Assembly: GCA_964395765.1 (NCBI GenBank)
Contig: CAYNCU010000140.1
Coordinates: 1 to 11,482, forward strand
Source: DATDPY01 sp964395765
Lineage (GTDB): Bacteria; Bacteroidota; Bacteroidia; Cytophagales; Cyclobacteriaceae
DNA length: 11,482 nt
Direction: 5' to 3'
Part shown: positions 6,074 through 11,482 of the stretch, piece by piece
Layout of the letters: every line of letters begins with the position of its first letter
Position numbering within the stretch: the stretch's first letter is position 1
Translations under genes and position numbers: made by a program
Notes under the pieces: generated by a model
What the model was told of the DNA's origin: nothing
Seen by the model: only the letters and a program-made list of their open reading frames with translations
The model's database searches: none

Positions 6074-8086
6074 ATGAAAAGACTACCACTCCTTTTCCTG
6101 GCACTACTTTCACTCGGCGCCTGCAAAAAACCTTCTGAAAAAAAATTTGTCGATATCAGCGGGATCGACAATTCGGTAAAACCCGGAGATAATTTTTTCC
6201 GCTATGTGAACGGGAAATGGTATGATACGGCGAAAATACCGGCCAGCCAGGCAGGAGTGGGCGCTTATATGTTTATGAACTATCCGCAACGATTACGCTT
6301 GCAGGGTATACTGGATAGTGTTTCTCAAAGCCATAATCCCCCGGGTAGTATTGAACAAAAGGTTGGCGATTTTTACGCTTCGGGTATGGACACGGCCACT
6401 ATTAACCGGCGCGGTTATGAACCCCTCAAACCTGTTCTAGAACGCATCAGCGCCATCCATGACATCCCGACGTTAATGAAGTTTGTCACGGACGAGGAAA
6501 AACTGCAAAATTCCTCTATCCTGGGTTTTTACGTTTCTCCTGATAACAAAAACAGCAACCTGAATATTGCCCATTTTTACCAGGCCGGCCTCGGTTTACC
6601 CGACCGGGATTATTATTTCAAAACGGATTCCCAGACCCTGGCTGTTCAAGAAGCCTATCGGAAATATATTGCTAAGCTATTTATGTTAACGGGCAGTGAT
6701 TCGTCAGAAGCCGGCAAAAACGCAAACCTGGTTTATGACATAGAAAAGCAAATGGCGGCTTCCCACAAAACGAATGTCGAACTGCGTGATGTAAAGGCCA
6801 ATTTCAATAAAATGTCGGTTTCGGATCTGAATAAAAGGCAAGTCAATATAGGATGGCAGGCTTTGATGAATAATTTAGGAGCCAAAGTAGATTCCGTTGA
6901 TGTATCGCAACCGGCGTATTATGAAAAACTCAACGCATTGCTGAAATCCATTCCCGTCAAAGACTGGAAAGTTTATCTGACGGCAAGCAGTCTCAGGAGA
7001 TATGCGGGTGTACTGGGTAAAACCTTTACCGATGCTTCCTTTGCCTTTACAAAAGTCATGCAAGGGCAAGCCGTTCAAAAATCACGGGGTGAAATTATGG
7101 CGAATGCCGTAGATAATGAGCTGGGCGAAGCGTTAGGGCAATTGTATGTAAAAAAGTATTTCACGGAAGCCGCCAAAAAGCGGGCACAGGAATTGGTAAA
7201 TAATTTGCAGAAAGCACTGGAAGCAAGGATCGATCACCTGGACTGGATGAGCGATAGCACAAAACAAATGGCCAAAGAAAAATTAGCCGCCATCACCAAA
7301 AAAATCGGATACCCGGATAAATGGAGGGATTACAGTAATGTGAATATTACCAGAGGCAGGTATTTTGAAAATGTAGTCGCGGCCGATAGTAATGATTTTC
7401 AATTCCAACTCGCCAAGCTGGGGCAACCGGTGGATAAGACGGAATGGTTCACGACTCCATCCACAGTTACCGCCTATAATAATCCCAGTGCCAATGAAAT
7501 CGTTTTCCCGGCAGGTATCCTGCAATTTCCTTATTTCGATAATGACGCGGATGACGCCATCAATTACGGAGGTATCGGCATGGTCATCGGCCACGAAATG
7601 ACCCATACTTTCGATGACCAGGGCGCGCAGTTTGACCAATACGGCAATGTAAAGAACTGGTGGACTAAAGAAGATTATAAAAAGTTTAAAGCAAATACAC
7701 AAAAGGTAATCGATGAGTACAATACATTTACCGTTCTGGACAGCCTGCCTGTTAATGGCGCCCTGACCGTTGGCGAAAATACAGCGGATATCGGGGGCCT
7801 GGCGATTGCCTATGATGCATTCAAGATGACCAAAGAGGGGCAGGACACTGCAAAGATCAATGGCTTTACACCGGACCAGCGTTTCTTTTTATCATTTGCG
7901 CGAATCTGGAGGGTAAAAATGACGGATGAATTCCTTCGTCTTTGGATAAACACCAATCCGCATTCCCCGCCTTTGTGGCGCGTTAACGGCCCGCTGATGA
8001 ACTTTACTCCTTTTTATACGGCTTTCAACGTGCAGCCAGGCGATAAAATGTACCTGCCGGAGAATAAGCGATTGAAAATCTGGTAG
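6074..8086 (+). CDS. M13 family zinc metallopeptidase lipoprotein (neprilysin/PepO-like)
   Basis: Endopeptidase of the M13 family, 670 aa, the usual full length. The N-terminus is a lipoprotein signal: MKR, a Leu-rich core, lipobox LGAC with Cys17, so it is anchored to a membrane facing the periplasm or surface. The substrate-binding strand NEIVFPAGILQ spans 474-484. The zinc motif HEMTH (507-511) supplies His507, Glu508 and His511, and ENTAD (568-572) gives the third ligand Glu568 with Asp572. HSPPLWRVN (630-638) contains the conserved His and Arg636 of the catalytic pocket, and the chain ends in KRLKIW, the normal family terminus. Bacterial M13 enzymes cleave short oligopeptides; the substrate is unknown here. 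The start at ATG 6074 is fixed by the lipobox. The long repeat-filled region lies upstream, and a small membrane protein follows after 32 bases on the same strand. Confidence 0.95.
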   Translation: MKRLPLLFLALLSLGACKKPSEKKFVDISGIDNSVKPGDNFFRYVNGKWYDTAKIPASQAGVGAYMFMNYPQRLRLQGILDSVSQSHNPPGSIEQKVGDFYASGMDTATINRRGYEPLKPVLERISAIHDIPTLMKFVTDEEKLQNSSILGFYVSPDNKNSNLNIAHFYQAGLGLPDRDYYFKTDSQTLAVQEAYRKYIAKLFMLTGSDSSEAGKNANLVYDIEKQMAASHKTNVELRDVKANFNKMSVSDLNKRQVNIGWQALMNNLGAKVDSVDVSQPAYYEKLNALLKSIPVKDWKVYLTASSLRRYAGVLGKTFTDASFAFTKVMQGQAVQKSRGEIMANAVDNELGEALGQLYVKKYFTEAAKKRAQELVNNLQKALEARIDHLDWMSDSTKQMAKEKLAAITKKIGYPDKWRDYSNVNITRGRYFENVVAADSNDFQFQLAKLGQPVDKTEWFTTPSTVTAYNNPSANEIVFPAGILQFPYFDNDADDAINYGGIGMVIGHEMTHTFDDQGAQFDQYGNVKNWWTKEDYKKFKANTQKVIDEYNTFTVLDSLPVNGALTVGENTADIGGLAIAYDAFKMTKEGQDTAKINGFTPDQRFFLSFARIWRVKMTDEFLRLWINTNPHSPPLWRVNGPLMNFTPFYTAFNVQPGDKMYLPENKRLKIW

Positions 8087-8118
8087 GCCATAATTATAGG
8101 TCTTTCACTTCAACGATA

Positions 8119-8463
8119 ATGAAATTTCATCCGGACCTGTTTTTCTTTATCATAATATTTCTATTCATTCTTTATCTTTTTATCAGGATTATTTATTCCC
8201 GGATAAAAAAAAGGCCTTTGAGTAAACAATGGACGAAGGCAATAAAATATTTGGGTCAATTGTCGCTGGGATTGGGCGTTCTGCTTCAATTAATCGACCT
8301 GTCATCAGCACTTGGCCAGATAAATTCATCTTTGACAGCCGGGACGATAGCCGGAGGACTGAGAGCAACACTGTTTTCAACCCTCCATGGTCTTATTGTT
8401 TATCTTTTTGCATTGGTATTATTTATCATCTTACGCTTAACAGGCAAAATGAAACCCGGTTGA
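8119..8463 (+). CDS. small three-helix membrane protein resembling the MotA/TolQ/ExbB proton channel core
   Basis: Protein of 114 aa with three predicted membrane helices: residues 7-25 (all hydrophobic, Phe/Ile/Leu), about 44-64 (GQLSLGLGVLLQLIDLSSAL) and about 88-107. A short basic loop (RIKKRPLSKQWTK) lies between the first two. The stretch 46-105 follows the TolQ/ExbB pattern: a Gly/Leu-rich helix ending in an SALG-type turn, a short loop, then AGGLRATLFSTLHGLIVYL, which matches the family layout A-GG-L-x-x-x-L-x-T-T-x-x-G-L. It is much shorter than standard ExbB/TolQ (200 or more residues) and lacks the long cytoplasmic regions, so it may be a reduced homologue of the kind seen in Bacteroidota, not necessarily a working channel. 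No ExbD/TolR partner is present in the window. It lies 32 bases after the M13 gene and may be co-transcribed with it. Confidence 0.65.
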   Translation: MKFHPDLFFFIIIFLFILYLFIRIIYSRIKKRPLSKQWTKAIKYLGQLSLGLGVLLQLIDLSSALGQINSSLTAGTIAGGLRATLFSTLHGLIVYLFALVLFIILRLTGKMKPG

Positions 8464-8498
8464 TGTCGATGAATTTTATCGTTTTTGTATTCTCGGAG

Positions 8499-8546
8499 TT
8501 GTCGTAATGCGCCGGTTATTAACACCACGACGAACTTAAAAATTTC
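8499..8546. repeat. possible degenerate third copy of the intergenic element
   Basis: TTGTCGTA (8499-8506) and, further on, ACGACGAACTTAAAAA (from 8527) echo the TTGTCGTA and GGACTTAAAAA of copy A (2552-2582) and the GTCGTAG and CGACTTTAAA of copy B (5747-5773). GTCGT (8501-8505) can pair with ACGAC (8527-8531). The 23-base hairpin is not present. It again lies shortly after a gene stop (36 bases). Remaining bases of the gap to 8686 show nothing clear. Confidence 0.3.
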
Positions 8547-8686
8547 ATAGGTTTCGGGAATTTAAAACGATGAATTAATTTAATGAGTGGATCATTATCG
8601 GATTTAATTTCGGGTTTATTCTTGATCTTTACTTTACGAGCTCTTTATTATCATTAATAATTAATCCTGGAGTAAGTAAAGAAAAT

Positions 8687-9421
8687 ATGGCTTTGGAACA
8701 TATCGGGAACATTTACGAAATCGTCCGGTATCCGGTAAAATCAATGCGGGGAATCCCCGTGGATTCCGCATTTCTAGGATGGCACGGAATTAAAGGCGAC
8801 CGACGCTTCGCTTTCCGTCGGGCCGGGGATGATAGCGGCTTCCCCTGGCTTTCGGCTAGTCGTCTCCCCGGGCTACTCTTATACCAACCCATAGGGTTAA
8901 TAGATAATTCAGGGGAACCTCTGCCTACTCATGTTCACAAACCGGATGGTACAACCTTTGAGATAGGGAGCAATACATTGAATGATGAAATATCTTCACT
9001 ATTCGGAAGCCCCGTAGAACTGGTGAAACTTAATCACGGAATCTTCGACGAAGCGGCTATTTCAGTCATCAACCTGGCAACGATAGCAGGCATTGGTCAT
9101 AAACTGGGTATGAATGCCGACCGGCGGAGATTCAGGGCGAATATTTTCGTCAAAACGGAAAATGAAGAAATGTATTCCGAAGATAGCTGGGTCGGGAAGA
9201 GGCTGGTGTTCGGCGAAAGCGAAAAGGGCCCGGCGGTGAATGTCACCCTGCGGGACGAACGCTGCATGATGATCAACCTTGATCCAGATACGGCAAAACA
9301 GGATGCTCGATTTATGAAAACCGTGGTCCAGCTTAATAATAATTATGCGGGTATATATGCCACCGTAGTCCGTACAGGAACTTTACATGTCGGTGACCGG
9401 GTGAGCCTCTTTCCGGAGTAA
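8687..9421 (+). CDS. MOSC domain-containing protein (MOSC N-terminal beta barrel plus MOSC)
   Basis: Protein of 244 aa, cytoplasmic, of the molybdenum cofactor sulfurase C-terminal (MOSC) family. Members bind sulfur or molybdenum cofactor, as in mARC/YcbX-type reductases. The N-terminal beta-barrel part opens with YEIVRYPVKSMRG (10-22) and GDRRFAF (37-43). The MOSC part contains RRFRANIFV (147-155) and the conserved cysteine in ERCMMINLDP (Cys193), the likely persulfide or Mo ligand, and ends with the VGDRVSL strand (235-241). The length fits the stand-alone MOSC proteins that lack the ferredoxin domain of YcbX. A GGAG at 8669-8672 lies 14 bases before the start, only a weak ribosome-binding site. 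Gene of its own; the neighbours give no pathway hint. Confidence 0.88.
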   Translation: MALEHIGNIYEIVRYPVKSMRGIPVDSAFLGWHGIKGDRRFAFRRAGDDSGFPWLSASRLPGLLLYQPIGLIDNSGEPLPTHVHKPDGTTFEIGSNTLNDEISSLFGSPVELVKLNHGIFDEAAISVINLATIAGIGHKLGMNADRRRFRANIFVKTENEEMYSEDSWVGKRLVFGESEKGPAVNVTLRDERCMMINLDPDTAKQDARFMKTVVQLNNNYAGIYATVVRTGTLHVGDRVSLFPE

Positions 9422-9515
9422 TTCCTTATGTAGCCCTATCAATTAAAATAATTAATATGGAATCAGTTGTGACCGGAGAACCTTCGGGAGCAAACATGGA
9501 AAAGATAATGGATGT

Positions 9516-9773
9516 TTACCTTTGGCATAAGGCCACTGTTAATAAATATATAGTTCGGGGAAAAATAATTGGACTTGGTCCCATGCCGACAGGGGAAATA
9601 TGACCATTTTCAAAATCTGTGCGGCAGCGGAGTAGTTCGTCAAGGAAGGACCATTCCTTCCTGAAGGCCTGGGAAAAAGATTCGTTATCCATGATTGGAA
9701 CGGCAGCCTGTTCCCGGATTGAAAAAATACTTTCATTGTAAATTGCAGGGGTATTAAAAATTCGTCCGCCTCG
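9516..9773 (-). pseudogene. protein-like open frame of unknown family, probably a 5'-truncated gene remnant
   Basis: On the minus strand the frame is open from just after a TAA at 9774-9776 to TAA 9516-9518, 85 codons. The only ATG is internal at 9692 and would give 58 aa (MDNESFSQAFRKEW and on). The text upstream of that ATG also reads like protein (RIFNTPAIYNE, FSIREQAAVPIM), and its third positions are G+C-rich like the window's real genes, so the coding signal seems to start before any usable start codon. A frame beginning ATG 9733 (MKVFF) runs into this one only if a base is gained at the T6 run around 9721-9727, so a frameshift is one way it was broken. Further residues: FLDELLRCRTDFENGH, GMGPSPIIFPR. 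I do not recognise the family. The gene-free stretch 9422-9798 otherwise holds nothing I can support; the remnant is convergent with the MOSC gene and divergent from the acetyltransferase. Confidence 0.4.
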
Positions 9774-9798
9774 TTAGCAGATAATATCATATGTGGGT

Positions 9799-10326
9799 AT
9801 GAAAGAATTTGAAATTAAAAAAGTAACGTCGTCGGATCTCGATCAATTACGGTCGATCAGCATCCGGACCTTCCGCGAAACTTTCGGGACCGCCAACACC
9901 GAAGAAAATATGAAATTGTACCTGGAAGAAAGTTTTAACCCGGAAAAACTGAAAGAAGAAATATCCGAACCTGGCAGTGAATTTTTTTTTGCCACTTTGA
10001 ACCAAAAGGTAATCGGCTATTTAAAGCTCAATTCCGGGCTGGCCCAGACAGAAATGAAAAGCGAAAATTCGATTGAAATAGAACGCATTTATGTGCTGAA
10101 GAATTTTCAGGGGAAGAAGGCAGGTCAGTTTCTTTTCGATACAGCGGTAAACATAGCAAGGCAGAGAAACTGCAGCTTTTTATGGCTCGGTGTATGGGAA
10201 AAAAATTTTAAGGCTCTCGGGTTTTACCGGAAAAACGGAATGGTGGAATTTAACCGGCATTTATTTATGCTCGGCAATGACAAGCAGACAGATATCATGA
10301 TGAAACTTTCCATGACAACGAATTGA
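9799..10326 (+). CDS. GNAT family N-acetyltransferase, PaiA-like
   Basis: Acetyl-CoA-dependent N-acetyltransferase of 175 aa, cytoplasmic. The sequence follows the PaiA (spermidine/spermine acetyltransferase of Bacillus) pattern throughout. ISIRTFRETFGTANTEENM (20-38) is the N-terminal substrate region, GYLKLNSGLAQTE (73-85) the central strand, IEIERIYVL (92-100) motif A strand beta4, FQGKKAGQFLFD (103-114) the acetyl-CoA loop, WLGVWEKNFKALGFYRKNGM (129-148) motif B, and LGNDKQTDIMM (158-168) the C-terminal strand. Polyamine substrate is inferred from this resemblance only. An oddity: the loop normally reads QGxGxG or QxxGxG, but here Lys107 stands where a Gly is usual (QGKKAG). ATG 9799 is chosen; a GTG at 9793 would add two residues. 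No Shine-Dalgarno is visible. Confidence 0.9.
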   Translation: MKEFEIKKVTSSDLDQLRSISIRTFRETFGTANTEENMKLYLEESFNPEKLKEEISEPGSEFFFATLNQKVIGYLKLNSGLAQTEMKSENSIEIERIYVLKNFQGKKAGQFLFDTAVNIARQRNCSFLWLGVWEKNFKALGFYRKNGMVEFNRHLFMLGNDKQTDIMMKLSMTTN

Positions 10327-10455
10327 ATAATGAACAGGTTTGTTGATTTGCTTATAATGACTAATTTTCCGGTTTGCTACTCCTGATTGCGTGATATATA
10401 CACCTGGCGGGTACGGTAAAAACCTGGGTTTGAGCGCCTGTTATACGCCAATCCA

Positions 10456-10486
10456 TTTGTATTAATTCCACGACGTTGATAAAATA
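10456..10486 (+). promoter_or_regulatory. possible promoter upstream of nudK
   Basis: TTTG at 10456-10459 is followed after 20 bases by TAAAATAA (from 10480), which has the right spacing for a Bacteroidota -33/-7 pair but lacks the TTTG half of the -7 box. Only about 10 bases would separate it from the start codon, which would give a very short leader. The rest of 10327-10495 shows nothing definite. Confidence 0.15.
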
Positions 10487-10495
10487 AATTATTAA

Positions 10496-11077
10496 ATGAA
10501 TAATGAACGAATCAATATAAGGAAAACCGAAATATTATCTGATCATTGGTACATTCTAAAAAAAGTAATCTACGATTTTCAGAAAAAGAACGGGGAATGG
10601 GAAACGCATACCAGGGAGGCTTATGACCGGGGAAATGGTGCAACTATTCTGCTCTATAATAAAGAAAGTAAAACGGTGATCCTAACACGGCAATTCCGCC
10701 TGCCTACCTATGTCAATGGTAATGATACCGGAATGCTCATTGAAACCTGCGCTGGATTATTGGATAAGGACAACCCGGAAGATTGCATTAAAAAAGAAAC
10801 GGAAGAAGAAACCGGATACAGGATATCCCGGATCGAAAAAATATTTGAATCTTATATGTCCCCCGGCTCGGTAACGGAAATCCTGCATTTTTTTATCGCT
10901 GAATATGAAAAAAACATGAAGGTAAGCGAAGGAGGAGGGTTGGACCATGAACAGGAAGATATCGATGTGCTTGAGCTGAATTTTGATGTTGCCTTCAACA
11001 TGATCTATACCGGGGAGATCAGGGATGGCAAAACGATCATGTTATTGCAATATGCCAAAATTCATAACCTTTTATAA
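10496..11077 (+). CDS. nudK: Nudix hydrolase NudK (GDP-mannose pyrophosphatase)
   Basis: Protein of 193 aa, nearly identical in length to E. coli NudK (191 aa) and similar along its whole length. NudK hydrolyses GDP-mannose and related nucleotide sugars with Mg2+ in the cytoplasm. Recognisable segments: EILSDHWYIL (12-21), EAYDRGNGATILLYN (41-55), LTRQFRLPTYVNGND (63-77), then the Nudix box from CAGLLD (85-90) to KKETEEETGY (99-108) with metal-binding Glu101, Glu104 and Glu105. The MSPGSVTEILHFFIAEY (121-137) and TGEIRDGKT (172-180) signatures are characteristic of NudK and its GDP-mannose-binding dimer interface. The Nudix box has Lys where the generic motif has Arg, which is normal for NudK. 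The stop overlaps the next gene's ATG (TAATG at 11075-11079), indicating translational coupling. Confidence 0.95.
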   Translation: MNNERINIRKTEILSDHWYILKKVIYDFQKKNGEWETHTREAYDRGNGATILLYNKESKTVILTRQFRLPTYVNGNDTGMLIETCAGLLDKDNPEDCIKKETEEETGYRISRIEKIFESYMSPGSVTEILHFFIAEYEKNMKVSEGGGLDHEQEDIDVLELNFDVAFNMIYTGEIRDGKTIMLLQYAKIHNLL

Positions 11078-11438
11078 TGGAAAAACAACCTCAAATGGTA
11101 TTAGTGGCCGGGCCCTATCGTTCCGGAACACATGATGATCCGATACTGATCAAAAAAATGCGGATGCCATAAATGAAATAGCCCTGGCCGTTTACAGGAA
11201 AGGTCATTTGCCCGTACTGGGAGAATGGTTTGCCCTACCCCTCATTGAAACAGCCGGTTCAAAAAAAACGGGAGATGCCATCTGGAATGAACTGTTTCAT
11301 CCTGTAGCGAAAAGGCTGATCAGTAAATGCGATGCCGTTTTCAGGATCGGAGGCGCTTCCTCGGGTGCGGACGAAATGGTAAAAGCCGGAAAGGCATGTG
11401 GAAAAAAAATAATATTCAGTATTGATGAACTGGAATAG
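11077..11438 (+). pseudogene. nucleoside 2-deoxyribosyltransferase-like (DUF4406-type) gene with a one-base frameshift
   Basis: ATG 11077 overlaps the nudK stop by one base. The first frame reads MVLVAGPYRSGT, the typical first strand and GPY loop of nucleoside deoxyribosyltransferase-like proteins, then stops at TAA 11170-11172 after 31 aa. The other frame takes over at the run of seven A (11152-11158) and continues to TAG 11436-11438. Adding one base at the run gives a smooth 120-aa protein with GHLPVLGEWFALPLIE (43-58), CDAVFRIGGASSGADEMV (85-102) and the Lys-rich end. Glu100 in GADEM aligns by pattern with the catalytic Glu of deoxyribosyltransferases. Nothing else is missing. Possible explanations are a real mutation, a one-base sequencing or assembly error at the homopolymer, or expression by slippage. 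The enzyme would act on nucleotides or nucleosides, fitting its coupling to nudK. The ATG at 11160 and later internal starts are unlikely to give a folded product. Confidence 0.8.
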
Positions 11439-11482
11439 CAATAGCCTTTAGCTGTTTTATCAATATTATCTGAAAATTATTC

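Noticed and set aside
5917..6138. 73-aa plus-strand frame across the hairpin array
   Set aside because: It reads through tandem repeats and AT-rich spacer and overlaps the lipoprotein start of the M13 gene in another frame; low-complexity, Thr-rich product.
7283..7702. 139-aa minus-strand frame inside the M13 gene
   Set aside because: Shadow frame opposite a gene with intact catalytic motifs; no recognisable domain.
8229..8507. 92-aa plus-strand frame overlapping the TolQ-like gene
   Set aside because: The overlapping frame at 8119-8463 gives clear membrane helices and family-like motifs, while this one is Ser/Asn/Arg-rich without pattern.
8583..8657. 24-aa hydrophobic plus-strand frame before the MOSC gene
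   Set aside because: Too short to support without homologues or a ribosome-binding site.
9457..9603. 48-aa plus-strand frame after the MOSC gene
   Set aside because: Short, unrecognised, and opposite the better minus-strand coding signal.
9539..9790. 83-aa minus-strand frame with its own ATG at 9790
   Set aside because: It covers the same DNA as the frame at 9516-9773, but that frame has the better composition and third-position bias; only the first about 20 codons here might belong to a frameshifted 5' part.
1..11482. A complete new defence, secretion or biosynthetic system
   Set aside because: No genes for nucleases, helicases, reverse transcriptases, toxins, synthetases or transport partners are present; the coding genes belong to known, separate families.

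Overview
The window looks like chromosomal DNA of a Bacteroidota member, most likely a soil or plant-associated Chitinophagaceae/Sphingobacteriia-type bacterium. This is inferred from three things: the gene repertoire (secreted glycosidases, a lipoprotein M13 peptidase, a GlxGA-type lipobox), start codons mostly lacking a clear Shine-Dalgarno, and long AT-rich intergenic stretches carrying hairpin repeats. No taxonomic search was possible. There are no rRNA or tRNA genes, no CRISPR array, no intact insertion sequence and no phage genes.

Layout. (1) The left edge (1-214) holds a 24-bp tandem repeat, read in frame into the truncated 3' end of an unrecognised reading frame. (2) 413-2507 (+) holds a secreted GH13 alpha-glucosidase/amylase followed by a VOC (glyoxalase-fold) protein 19 bases later. 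(3) 2726-4360 (-), convergent with these, is an exported GH-A clan beta-galactosidase-like enzyme (GH35/GH42-like with a C-terminal DUF5597-type region). (4) 4583-5650 (+), divergent from it, is the circularly permuted GTPase RsgA. (5) 5651-6073 is a gene-free stretch packed with hairpin repeats. (6) 6074-8463 (+) holds an M13 zinc metallopeptidase lipoprotein and a small three-helix TolQ/ExbB-like membrane protein. (7) 8687-9421 (+) is a MOSC-domain protein. (8) 9422-9798 contains a previously hidden, protein-like open frame on the minus strand that looks like a gene remnant. (9) 9799-10326 (+) is a PaiA-like GNAT acetyltransferase. (10) 10496-11438 (+) is the Nudix hydrolase NudK, overlapping by one base a nucleoside-deoxyribosyltransferase-like gene that is broken by a one-base shift at a run of seven A.

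How genes relate. There is no single pathway. The two exported glycosidases face each other but there is no SusC/SusD pair, so this is not a classical polysaccharide utilisation locus. The nudK pair is the clearest operon (TAATG overlap, both acting on nucleotide or nucleotide-sugar substrates). GH13-VOC and M13-TolQ-like are closely spaced and could be co-transcribed.

The most distinctive content is non-coding. A family of 23-base hairpins (10-bp arms, 3-base loop) occurs singly just after two genes and as a tandem triplet before the M13 gene. The two single copies are each followed by a conserved 47-base tail (37/47 identical). I see no complete new defence or biosynthetic system. The best leads are the repeat family, the frameshifted gene after nudK and the minus-strand remnant at 9516-9773.
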